Shown here in pieces: positions 24,916 to 38,400 of a stretch of 64,000 nt of DNA. How positions within the stretch are numbered: the first letter of the stretch is position 1; every line of letters starts with the position of its first letter. The notes beneath the pieces were generated by a model. The model made no database searches. It had not been told where the DNA came from and saw only the letters and a list, made by a program, of their open reading frames with translations. The stretch covers positions 300,706 through 364,705 of the forward strand of contig RQTK01000025.1 of NCBI GenBank assembly GCA_003991915.1. The letters are read 5' to 3'. Source of the DNA: Elysia chlorotica. Taxonomy: Eukaryota > Mollusca > Gastropoda > Plakobranchidae. The position numbers and the translations under genes are program-made.

Positions 24916-27900
24916 AAACAAATGTCAAGTGTATTAAAAACATAAAAATGTGTAGTGCAAGTTAGAAAAAAAAAGTTGTAACTGGTAATAATGCTTTGAT
25001 TTCTTTCTTTCAGACCCATGTATGGCTACCACCCTGATGAGGAACAGTTTTTGAAGATCTACCTATACAATCCCAACAATGTTAGGAAGTGAGTTTGAGT
25101 GTTACTATGAGTATGCCAATATATAAATTAAATAATGACTGTTATTTTTTTCTACTGTCGTTAACTAATACAGTGGTGGAAAAAAATACAATTATAATAA
25201 GGTTCTATATGAATTCAAGACCTGTGATCTGACAATTGAGTGATTAATTTTAAGAGAGAACATCAACAATAATTGCATGGTAATTTTTTAAAGTCTTCCT
25301 GGTCTCCTATAGAATCCTTTGCTAGGGCATCGGCTTAGAATAGAACCACGGAGGTACTGCTCCCTAGTCTAGAGCATTACAGGACGGACCGAGCGACAGG
25401 TCCACACCACCTCTCTTGTGGCGCATACCAATAGTGTGCATCAAAATCCAGACACTAGTTACAGTCATTGATGAGGACAGGAACAGTCAAGTCTTTAGTT
25501 GAGCCAAAAGAACGTTTTCAACTGAGGAAACATTTCATACACCCTGAATGTGGGTTCTAAGGCAGATTTTAGTACCAACATCAGCATCTTAGACATGTAA
25601 AATAAAGAGGGAAAATTATGTTCCACATACATACTTGGTTCTAATTCTACAAAATTGTGAATTTATAATCCTTCGGTCCACCTCTTATTTTGTTTTTCAG
25701 ATACATTTTTTCTTCTTTTCCCATTCTTGGAAACAAAACTTTTACTGCTAGGAATCAAAGGCTTTTTATTTAACATTATTATTATTTGCAGGGCTGCAGA
25801 TCTGCTGCTAGGAGGGGCGGTCATGAACAAGCCTTTTCAACCTCATGAGTCTCATATACCCTACGCATTGCAGGTAATCTTAGTGAAAATAAAACTTCAT
25901 CGCTTTTTAAAATTGTACGTATGCTGGTCTGGGCAATTCCAGAAAGAAAAAACACCACTCATACAAAATGGGAAATTTCATACAATTTTCAGCGCATTAA
26001 AATACATGTTTACTCTTAATAAAATAATAAAGAATCTTTTATTTCTTACTTTAGATTCATAATTTTTTGGATTTAAACAAGCTTACAATAGGTGTTTTTT
26101 TTTCTTTTCTTTTTTTTGTGGTATTTTCTCTAAAATATGGAAATATGACTAGTATAACGCAAATTCACTTTTTTTTGCTTCCTTTCTAGTAGTTGGGATA
26201 GTATGGATTTGTGAGATAGTTTTGTTTGCTATGATTTATGATGATTTGTAGTTTTGAAAAGAATTTATGAATGACATGTCAGCTACAATGAAATAGCACT
26301 CTAACATTAATTTGTTTCTCTTTTAAATTATATTATTGCTTTATTGTTGAAACAAGATTATAATTATTAAATCTCCCTTCATATTAGTTTTTTCACTCAT
26401 TTAAGATAGTAGAGAGGTGAGGTAAGCCAGTTTATAGGTGGGCAGCTTCTAATACAGCCGTTGGAGTCCCAATTATACCACCTCATTCCTTATTGGTATG
26501 TGAGGCCTTAGTATTTAAGTGACACAAAAATCGGGAGCATCCCCATTGTCTTTGAGTGGCAGCTTATCAAATTGTTTGACGTTAGTCTTGGGACCTGTAT
26601 GTGAGAAAGTCTTATTACTGACTTGAAAAATTTAACACAGGTTATGCAAACCCCATTTATCTGCAAAAGTAATCTTAACTAATTTAATAACAAAAAAATG
26701 TAGAAACTTAGATTAATTTAAATTCCTGTTTTCTTGTTTTTTAGTGATGGTTTTTTTTCCTCATTTTTTGTGTGTGCTTTTTCAGCTCTTTATTGATTAC
26801 AATCTGTATGGAATGAACCTTGTTCATGTAGCTGCTTTGAAATTCCGACAGCAGAAGAAAGGTAAAAAAAAAAAAAAAGTAATACTAAGGGTTTTGAAAG
26901 AGGATTATGAACATAACTAAAGATCTAAGGTTTTTAAGACTTAAATATATGTCATGTTTTGTAAACATTTACGCCTCTCGGTTTTTATATTGTATTTTTG
27001 CTAATATAATACATATTTTTAAAACTTAAATTTGAAGACATTAAATTTATGATAAACAAATTACTAAAGGTGGAAATTTCAAACTCTAAAACAGAAAATG
27101 AATCACTATTTTCCAGAATACAAACTAGGCTGTATGAAAATGTATTTGGACACTTTTTTTTTAAACAGATGTAATAGATAATGATGAGACCAAGACAAAT
27201 GCATCATCTCAAAACAATGTGTCCAATGAAAGTCTATTAAGAACTTCAAGATCAAGCCCTCTCTCATCCATGCCTGAAAATCACATCTGGAATGTGGAAA
27301 ACATCCCCAGGTATATCAACATAACCCATTTTGCACAATTTTTTTTAGTACTGCAATGGAGATTTATATCCGCAGACCTGCCAATATTACAATTTGGCTG
27401 TCCTTGCTGTATTAGGGCGAGCTGAAAGTAGCAGTTTCTAGCCCTGGGTTCAGATATGGTCCAACAAAATAGACTTCATACAAACAATATAGACAGACCT
27501 GTCAACTTTACGTACGCTTTGGGCGAAATTAATGACGCCAAAGTGTGACAAATTATGCCTTACGATCGGCCCCTGCCGTATATGGCGAGTTGAAGATAGT
27601 ACGATCTATCTAACTTCATTTTTTAGCCTGGTTCAGATATGGACCAACAAAATAGACTTCATACCCACAATATAGGACTATTGATGTTACCTATTTGAGT
27701 ATAAGGTACTTTCGTTTTGACTTATTCAATATAATTGCTACTACCACTAGTTTTATTGTTTGATTTACAGTACATCAATAGTCACCTTTTTGTATACTAG
27801 AGTCCTGTCATAAGTTTTTGTTTGTGTTGTGTTCAAAAGTGTAACACACAGTTGATGTCTGCATCAATTTGCATTTATCAATGTTGTGACAGTGACCATT

Positions 27901-30900
27901 GTAAGTTAAAGAAGTGAGGACTCGCCATCGTATTGCATATGTAAACCTCTCCGTTGAAATTGATGCGGGCTAGACCTGATTAAGGTTCTTATTATCTAAC
28001 CCGAAGGGTATATATGCTATGTCACTGGTAGTATATCTTTCTACTTTGAAGGCATTGGTGAATGAGTTTTAGCTGTGCTTTAGCATTATATATATTTTGT
28101 ATTATTTCTTGGTCTAGCTCTGGAATCTATAGGTTAGATCTAATAAACCTCTGTTTTTTGGGATCTCTACTCTAAATGTAGGTCTAATCTAGATTTTGTA
28201 TGGAAATTTGTCCTTTGATATCAGAAAAGAACATGAAGCTTTCTTTAGAGTTTAGACTTTAGACCGTTAGAAGATCTACTTGCGACTTTCACTTTGGATT
28301 TAGTCCTAACTGGTATTTCTCGTACCGGAAATTATTTGCATGTCGATATCTTTTTCGCAGGGTAATGAAATAAACATTTTGCCTTTTATTTGCTAAAATC
28401 AACCATTTTACCTAATAATGTTATTACCGTCGACAACATCGTACAGACCTGCCAACATTACGCTTTGGGCGTAATTTATTACGCCCAAACGCGGCAAATT
28501 ACCCTTTACGCCCGGTCCTTGTCATATTACGCCCGGTCCTTGTCATATATTACGCCGAGTTGAAAATAGTACGATCTATAACCTTCTAGCCACTGGTTCA
28601 GATATGGCCCAAGAAAATAGACTTCATACACACTATCGATATTACCTATTTGATTATTAGGTACTTTCGTTTTCACTTTTTCAATACTATTAGTATTATC
28701 ACTAGTTTTATAGTTTGATTTACCGCATATCGATAGTCAGCTTTATTTATACTAGCGTCCGGTATTTAGTTTCCATTTGGGTTGTGTTCAATAGTGTAAA
28801 ACAAAGTTGATGTCTGCATCGCAAAGCATCAATTTGCATTGATCAATGTTTTGACCGTGACCATTGTAAGTTAAAGAAGTAGGGACTCGCCATTTCATTT
28901 TCGTTTTTCATATAAGCTTTCAGTTAAACGTGATATGGGCTAGATTGAGGTTCTTATTACCTAACTGGAAAAGTATATCACTGGTATTAGTAATCAGTCA
29001 CAGTGCTTCATGTTCCTGTGGTCTCTGACCCGACTCTATGTCACTGGTGCTTGTGATCAGTGCATAGGGATGTGCATGTTGCGCCCACATGCAAGCGGTA
29101 TGGTACCTTGAAAGGAGTGACTCCGCCTCAGATTTTAGAGTGTGGCCCTTTTATGCTCGCAATGATCTGAGGTAGGGATGCAGAAGCCACCAATCTGCAT
29201 CTTAGGTTGCCTTTCTTGTTTATCTATCGCTTGGTGACACATGGCAGGTTGGACTCCACACGCCCCTGTCCGCGTATATTACATGTAATGACCATAGCCT
29301 AGCTGTCGGCGGATAGATCTAAACCAACGCGCTCTGATCTAAACCATTCCCTATTAAACCAAAGATTTTCATGCAACTGGGATACGCAGCCGAGAAAATT
29401 GTACATTGTATTGTACAGAAGGTCTTATGAGGAGAAAATCATTTCTCACCATCATGATTTTTTTTTCTTCAAAATTTTAAATAGATTATAATTATTGGCT
29501 TCGTTTATAACCCCCGCGGCCATTTTCTTGGAATCAACAGAATGTTCAATGCGCCAGTAAAAAAAATCACGATGAAAACGAAACCGAAAGTACATGACTT
29601 GTACAGTGTAGTGACTGATTGTTCACTGGATCTAGGAGTAGCAAGAAATAGGAAGAAAGCGGAGTTTCTAGTGTTGATCGTTTTAAACAAAATGAAGCCC
29701 AAGTAGTGTTTTTTGTGTTGATCTTTTTAATCAAAATGAAGCTCAAGTTGGCTTTTTTTTTTATTATGTTGTTCATATGAAACAAGTTCACAGATACTAA
29801 GAACTTTGTTTCTTTTTTTTTATCTAATTGGGAATTAACTTTCAAGACATTCTCAAGGCTTTGCCATGTAGCACTGACAGGTTAATGATTCACATTTTGT
29901 CTAAATGTAGATCTTCTGTTATCAAGATTATCTAGATCTCGATTTTTTACTCTAGTTTCAATTACTGAACAGTTTGATTTTCAAATCAGTGTTTTTTTTT
30001 TCTTTTTACATTGATAAGGCTCACTAACAGTTAATTGTATTTATCTTTGGCTCTCAATGACTTTTATATTTTACTATTGTAAGAGGGTTTGTAATAAGAA
30101 AGTCTCCTTTCATTTACTATCATGTTTTTCCATGGTTAATTTAATTTTGTATTTTTTCCTGCATTAAATCTTTTAGTTTTTTAAAATAGTTTCACATTTT
30201 GTTCACCTATGAACCATATTTAATTTTCAATTCATCACTAGTGGCCCTTTATTTATTTTTTTATTTTACTAAATTCATTTTTTTTTATCTTTTTTTATAC
30301 TCCTCCAAACCTCTTTGGTCTTGGAGTCATTTGATTATCTCTAGTTATTTACATTAAGATGTAATGCATTTAATTTTTTACCTTTATATCCTCATAAAAA
30401 GCAGTGGTATTACGTCAGCATATAAAATTTCTTTTTAGGTTTTACCGTTTATGTTGGCCAAGGAGTCTCAAACTGCGTGTGCAAGTTTCCGGCATTTTAT
30501 TACTGCCAAGTTCCAAAAATTACTCTCTGTGGCAGCTGATATTACTCCAAGAGAAAATTTAGGTTGGCAGGTCTGATCGTACCAAATTTCATGGTTCTAG
30601 ATGGTGTAGTTTGCAGGGAATGCGTGGCAGAAAAATTGTCCACCGTCAATTATTACTAGAAGCTTTTCACGCTGTGAAAATTGTATTACACTTTTGAGGA
30701 GTAATTGTTTTCTCACCATCACAATTATTACAATGTATTCCTTCAATTCTTCAAATAGATTATATTGGCTTCGTTTATAAACCCCACAGCTATTTTCTCT
30801 TGGAATCAGTATAATGTTCATGCAGCAAAATCATGAGCAGTTGCTATTTCTCTTATATTTATCTGCAAATTTTTGTGATTTGAGGAGGCACATGTGTACA

Positions 30901-33900
30901 GAATAAAATCTAGATAAAATGTTTGAAGTGGAGAATTTAAGGAAGCCCACAGATGTTATCTTATGATATGTATTTGTCAGATTTTGCTCTCTTTTGGTTA
31001 GGTTAGTGTTGGTTTAATGTTGATATGATGTGACTGCTTGAGATAGGAGACATTGCATCTCCACACTGTCTCTATTTGGCAAAACGTAAAGTTATCAGAC
31101 ATTAGTTTTAGGATCAGTCAGCTCTTATTTTGGACAATAAGAACAGCCAATCGACTAACCTCATGATGTGTCCACCTTCAGCGAACTTTTGCTGCCTGCC
31201 AGTGTGGAACGGCAGAGTGTGTGTGAGCTTGAGGTAGATGTGGTAGCCGCTGACATTCAAAACAGACACGAGCTTACCAGTAAGTAGGATTCTATGTCTG
31301 TCAAAGCTAATGACGTCATATTTTAAGCTGAAATATTAGTCAACAATTTTTGTTTAGCTAGCAAAAATAACATCTGAGGGTTAGAGACAGATTTAATAAC
31401 TATGATGGCATGAAATGGAAATAAAATGGATGCTGCACTTCTAGGACAAGTTAGTTTTTTGTCATAATATAAGTTTTTATAATCTAAGTTATTGGCCTGA
31501 AGCAATTCTATTGCAACCAGTTCTTAATGGTGAGATGTAGACAAGTAGAATTTGAGAGAGGGTTTTTATCTCTTTTTTTTTTTTTGGTATCATCCAATAA
31601 TTAAAAATCTATCACTTCTGTTTTAAGAAAAGTAAATGTATCACTTCTAGTCGGAAGTCCTAAGAAAAGTTCAGTCTAGAAAGATTCATTAGAGCGGAGC
31701 GAAAGACATAGGATTTCAATTTTCTCCCAAACTTGAATCATAATTGTTCCTGTATAGGCAGTATAGGGGCCAACCCTGGCCTGTCTTCACTGTGGGAAGA
31801 TGAGAGACAGCGCCGGAGAGATGCAGGGGAATCCTCTCAAATAGAGCCAGAGATTTCTCAGGGTGAGCTTTGAAATTCATGAGACTTTTACTAAATTAAA
31901 AATGAAGAATCTAGAAAAACTTGATTTGATAAATGTATGGAATTTTGAATTTTACCTAAGATTACATTGAATACTGCTTTATCAATTATTTCTGAATCTT
32001 TGTATTTTGTTGCTTTGAAATAAGTAAACTATTCCTCCTTTTTTGTTTCAAAGCATAGTTGTGATATTGATATTGTCTAGTTTATGCAGCTGAAGGAGAA
32101 AACTGAAACAAATTTTTAAAATCTTGACACTCTATATGCATTATTGTTCTTTAAAAAAAAAGATTCAGATGAGAAAAAGTTTTGGATATTTTAAATAAGT
32201 AAAAAACATGCAGGATCCTACATGTACATTTCTAAAACAGTATGAAGAAACCCTGAAAGCATTACAGTCTTTGTGAGAACGTGGATGGATATATTGTCAG
32301 TCTGGACTAATATGACAAGCAAATCACAACACTTTCATCTGCTTAGAACTAATAGACTGTAAATCCTACAAAGCTAAAAAAAAAATTGAATTTGCATCTT
32401 TCATAATATTTAATATGAATTACAGGACAAAAAGTGACTTTTTTAATACAGATTTAACTAGTAAAGATCCTTGATTAAGTCTTAAAATGGTTTTTACCAG
32501 GTCTAGCAGACTACTTGTCTACAGAGCTTTTTTCATTCTTTTGCTCTCCAGAACGACATGGTGTTATTCCCTCAGAATCAGAGACAGAGTTGTTAAAACA
32601 GTTTTTAACACTTGTAAAAGAACAGCAAGAAATTGGGTAAGTGCTCCTAATAAAATGTTATTTCATAGCCTCGATTAAAAAAAAAATTTTTTTTTACACT
32701 CAAATTTGACAGGTTTCCTTATTCACATTCAAATTTGAAAGTTTTTTTTTTTCATTTTTCCTTTAAAAAATTTTTAATCACAGAAAATTAAGCACGGACA
32801 GCTGGAGATGGGGGTATGGTGGTTTGAAATTACTCAATATTATAACTACACTGATACCACCTAGAGACCCTATATTCTGACTTATAAAGCCATTGGTATA
32901 TTCGTCTTTTTCAACACAGACCGGACAAATGAATGACTTTTGCACTATGTCTTTAAAAATCCATAATTTGTATTATATTATCAGACTTTTCCGAATTTTT
33001 GGGTAGGATTCCGAGTTTTCTCGGGAATCACTTTTTTCATCTCCGGTAAAAAAAAATTCAGGCTCTTTTTAGTCTATGAATGATACTGAACGTTCGGTAC
33101 TTCCCTTGAATCATCAACCCACCCATGCAGCTATATCTTGTTCTTCTAGGTCTAGTTTGGTTCTTCACGGGAATACCGCACAGTTATGAATTTTTGTCCT
33201 CTAAGTTAGTATCCGAATGCTGACTGGAGTGACAAGGTCCTCTTTTCATGTGCGCTCAGTTTAAAATGACTTATGAGACATTGACATTGGCAAAATGCTT
33301 CCCAACTCGTATTTGTTTCTAGTCGAAAACCACAGTGAGGCATTGACTTAGAAATAAGTTGATTAGATATCATCTATAATTCGCCTTTATAAACTATTCT
33401 GTAGAAAAGATAAAAAATCACTTGGATTAATCTGCATAGATAAATTACCATTTATATAGTGTGTGCTTTCTTTGATGATAAGGAAACCCATAATACACAT
33501 ACACACTCACTCACTCACTCACCCACCCACCCAGAGTAATATAGGGTTAGGACTTAGATTTTAGTGGTTCCTTAAAACACACTAGGCTTGTCGTGTCTGT
33601 GAAAAAGTTAAAAACAAGAACAAAAACGATTTTTTTTGGTGACGAAGATATACACTGCAGAATTAGATCTATATTACTACGGAAAATTAATTATTATGAT
33701 CGCATAGAGCTCTCTGTAATACAATTATTTTAGATTGTGTCTACTTTTCAAAATCTTAATAACTATGCATCAAATTCTATCATAGTGATATGAGACTTAA
33801 TTACTTAAGATGCTACCATTTTAGTAGCCTACCAACATATAGAATCTATGGACTATCAGGCTGTTAAGATCTACATGGCGCTTGGCTCTCCATCTTGAAC

Positions 33901-35380
33901 ACTTTGAATCAGTAGACAGTGTCTTTATTGCTATAAATGTATTAACAACAAATCCAGATTGATGGTTTTCATTTCTGAATTCCATGACAGATAATTATAG
34001 AATCTAATACATTTTTTTTATGAATAGATCTGTTCTTTCATATTTTTCTAATATGATCGCCAAGGGGAGTGGTAATAAGATAATAGGTGTAATGTTGGTG
34101 ATTTCAGCTCAAATGTCAGCAGAAAGAAGAAAAATGAATACCCAGAGGAGTTTGTTTGCACAGTGAACCAGATCAACTAGTTAGAATTACATGGACTACC
34201 TCAAGCTTGAGTACCAATTGAGACATTGTCAAAATTTTGATCTGTTTGCAGTTCACACAAAAATGTTCTCAGGGAACTTGCCTTTACAGTGCTAGAATTT
34301 AACCATATTCAAACAATCAAAGGTTCACTAAGAACTTTTCAAAGCAGCCGGCAGTCCATGCATTTTCCTTCTGATTCGTACAATTTTAGATCAGGATGGT
34401 GACAAGAATTGTTTGTCGAGGACTATTTTGTAGCACAACACCACTCATAATTCAGATTGTGTAGAACATATTCAGGTTTGTTAACAGAATCATTCAGATT
34501 TTCTGTTCCTGGAGTGTTGCAGTCTGTATTATACATGAAAGCAAAATCTTTCCTCAAATCAGCAAGAGGGTTTTTGTGTGATTTCTGTTTGAGTTTAATA
34601 CATCCGATTTATAACAAATTTATTTGTCCAGTTTGCTTCACACATTTTTATCATTAATGTTTTGTTTTGTTTTTATTTATCAATTTTTTTATTATTTTTT
34701 TTAAAGGGACAGCCAGTCTAATAGGAGCCTTCTATCCCAATCTCTACCTGCATCACAGTTAGAGAGGCATATTTCCCGGCAAGGTGAGGCCTTCATTTCC
34801 CTATGTCTTTTTGTCTGTTTCCCAACTGGCAGCTCCCTGTTTCAAAACCTACGATCAGTTAAAAAATGTATTGTCCAAATTCCTCCCTTGTTGGTTGGAT
34901 CGGTGTCAGTACGTGATCATCTGAGATCAGGTCTCTCCTCACTGTCTCTGTGTGGCAGCGTGTGTTGGTACTTAGTGTCCAATGTCAGCACTTACCTTAT
35001 ATTGTGGACGGACCTCTAGACTGACATCTTATACGTTTAAGTGCTGCCATACAGAGACAGTTGGGGCTTGAATCACAAACCTCCTGCATCAAAAGCTATT
35101 CTATCCCAAGGTTGGCAGCACGTTAATTGTCAGATGTTAATAATGGGGCCATTCCACAATATAGCCTATGTAGTGCTGATGCTTAGCAACAAGCAAACAA
35201 ACTGTCTGACTGTCTCTTTCTCTCACAAGCTCCCTCTTTTTCTCTATCTCCCTCCCCTCTCACCTTTTTAGAGCAAGTGGCAGGAAGGAAATAACAAAAT
35301 AACATATTTTTTACCCTATATATCAAATGATTTTCAGTTTTGTTTTATTTTGAAGTAATTTTCAATGACTTGTAACATTG

Positions 35381-35458
<78 letters not shown>

Positions 35459-38400
35459 TTATAATTATTAATATGATTATTGTTAGAATTATCAAATTGT
35501 TTTTTTAACATCTCAAAATATATTTTTTTCACCATTAGATGACAGAAATAATTATGAAAAACAACTCATTTGATTTGAACGTATTGAGCCTTAGTATCAT
35601 ACTAATACAAACCGACCATGTACTTGATTCAGATTCCTTGTCCAGTTCTGAAGGCACTGTCATTTTGGATGAAAATGAGGAAACGATTGAAGACAAAGAT
35701 GAAGCCAATAAACCAATTATCAGCTTGGATTCAATAAAGAAAGTGGTTTCCTTCAGCCAGAGTTTTTCTAGTGTTTCCTCACATAGGGGTAAGATTTTAA
35801 ACTTTTTTTTCATTTTTACTATGTACAAAGTGAGGGGGGGAAAAAAGTGAATATTTTTTGAAATATTGTAAATGTTTGGTCACTTCAAATTAAAATTGGG
35901 ATGTTTTATCCCTTTTCAATCAGGCAAACTTAGCTACATGAGCTTCTTTGTAAAAAAAGAAGCAATCGCAAGCTTAGGAGTAGCTCGTCTGACTGATTGG
36001 AGCAAACGACACAATGACCACTAAATACCAGACCTGCCAACAATATATCATGTTTATTGCGCCAAAGTGTGGCAAATTACGCCTTACGGGCGGTCCTTGC
36101 TGTATTAGGACGAGTTGAAAACAGTATGGTCTATAACTTCAGTTTCAAGCCACTGGTTCAGATTTGGCCCAACAAAATAGATTTCATACAAATAATATAG
36201 GACATCGATATTGCCTATACGACTATAAGGTACTTTCGTTTTCACTTATTCAATACAATGACTATTACCATTAGTTTTATCGGCAGATTTAACATATATC
36301 GATAGTCAACATCTTTTTTATACTAACATCCGGTCATAATTTTTTGTTTGAGTTGTGTTCAATAGCGTAATACACAGTTGATGTCTGTATTGCAAAGCAT
36401 TCATTTGCATTTATCAAGAAATTGTGACAGTTACTATTATGAGTTAAAGAAGTAAGGATTCGCCATAGTATTGCATATACGATCTCTGTTAAATGTAGTT
36501 TTGGCTAGACCTGGTCAAGGTTCATATTATTTAACCGGAAGAGTATATCACTGGTTTTTATATCTTTGTACTTTGAAGGTATCGGTGATTGCGTTTAAGC
36601 TGTGCTAGAGCATTATATTATTTTACCTTTTTTATTTCTTCCCTGTGGTCTATGACCCAACTATATGTCACTGGTGCTTGTGTATAATTATAACAGGGCT
36701 TGTCAAATCTAGATCCTCAGTTTAGCTTTATTCGTCCTATTCTTTTTTATGGTTTCACTGCCTTATTACTTATCAAGTTATGAGCTTCTTTTAGTGTTAA
36801 GTATGTTTTCATTTATAATCTCTTATTAGCAGGAACAATTGGAAGAGGTCAAATGGTGATCATTTTTTTAAAGCAGTCTGAATTAAACTTTCTTTCATTA
36901 TTATTTATGAAAATATTTGTTCAGATTCCCAAGATTCTAGTGTGGCAGACATCCTGGCCTCCTTGTTGGAAGAGGCTGGCCCACCACCATCTCAAATCAC
37001 AAGTCTAGAGGAGAAGGACAGTGTGCTCAATCAAAGTGTTGTTCGAGATGATGCAGATGAAGAAGAGGAAGACGAAGAAACCCTTCTGATGAGTCAAAGC
37101 TTATGTCAAACTGACAAAGATGAAGGGTATGTTGCAGTATCATATAGCTACATCTCTAAGTTTAGCCATTGTAGTTCAGTATGCAGTGGTTAATGATTAA
37201 GATAAAAAAAATCATCAAAATTTGGAGTAGGGAAAGGACTATTTTAATTGTGACATTTTTTTTTCTTTAAGAGTCAACTGTTATTTTAATTATTCACAAA
37301 GACTGCCTTTAATAAACCATTTTACTGCAGTTTCACTAGTTGCAAGTTGGCTCACATGCCTATATGTATCATGTTGCATACAAGATTTGCATTTGTGAGC
37401 TTGGGGGGTACGGCCCATTGCATTCCTGTGTTTAAAGGCTTTTTGCTTTTCAGTTTTATTATATGGCTTATTTTAGAAAAGTCAATATTATGAATGCAGG
37501 GGAAAGAGGCAATTTCATTGTAACATGGTCAGCACTGTCTTATCATTTAATTGGGGGGAAAAGCAAATAATATTTCATGTTTTATTTCTATTTCTTAAGA
37601 TTTTCACTTCATAAAAATAAATAAAAAGTGAATTTTTAAAATTTTAAATAAAAAGTGAATTTTTAAAATTTTAAGCTGGTATCGTCAATATAAATTCAGA
37701 CCTGCCTACTTGTACCGATTTGATCGGTACGTACCGATTTTCGTCGTCAATCCCGATTTCCCGATTTCCACGGAAATGTACCGATTTTTTAAACTGTGAA
37801 GATATTCAGCATAGCAGCGCGATCGCCGATTTTTTTTTCAATATCTGCCTCTGTTCGCTGCTCATCAAGAAACCCAAGACTAGCCCGTTTCTGCGCCGGC
37901 AGAAAGCTCACGACCCGCACCTACTACATTTCATCCGAGCCCGTCTTGTGGACGTATTTTGTCATAGGCCTAGCTAGGGACATGCGCTCTTTATCGAAGC
38001 CTATTCTCTTAAATTTTCTACCCACATACGCCGATACGTTAAAAAAAATGAAAATATACAACCGTCCGTGCAACACCGCCGTTTTTCGCAATAAAGATAA
38101 TGTATTAATTTGAGATACGGCTACGGTTTTCCTCTCAATCACGCAACCGAAACCATAGATGAATAAAGAAAGTTTCCAGTGTTTTGTGCGTGGGCGAAAT
38201 AAAATTTATGAAAGATTCATTTATTTTATCGATAGGTGATATTTTTCTCTTTTTTGCTATACTTGGTAGACATTGCTATCGAGATTGGGTTAGTCAACAA
38301 CTTATTGATACGGACCAGTCCCAACTCGTTTTTTTCTCTTGCGTTCATTCGTCCGAATCATACCAATCTCTCTATCTTGGACTTTCAGTTCCCAGTCAAG

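Larger units (their letters stand above)
13397..25013 (+). other. REV3L: REV3L intron 2 (11.6 kb)
   Basis: The largest intron in the window. It is filled with pyrimidine microsatellites, two SINE copies, a LINE-tail remnant, several GC-richer patches (18000-18100, 18950-19120, 19400-20250) and small tandem repeats, each listed separately. No exon was found between exons 2 and 3; their phases join directly. Confidence 0.9.
27311..31181 (+). other. REV3L: REV3L intron 6, mostly transposon-derived
   Basis: 3,871 bp. Nested partial copies (27373-28430), a complete 2.1-kb element (28444-30575) and a SINE (30984-31150) account for most of it; little unique sequence remains. Confidence 0.85.
34784..35632 (+). 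other. REV3L: REV3L intron 10
   Basis: 849 bp, holding SINE-derived sequence (34885-35190) and a TTA microsatellite (35384-35460). Confidence 0.8.

Noticed and set aside
35539..35632. Start of exon 11 at the ATTAG acceptor or at the local ATG
   Set aside because: Joining there in phase gives a stop after about 11 codons, and the ATG-led frame is only intron read-through into the exon.
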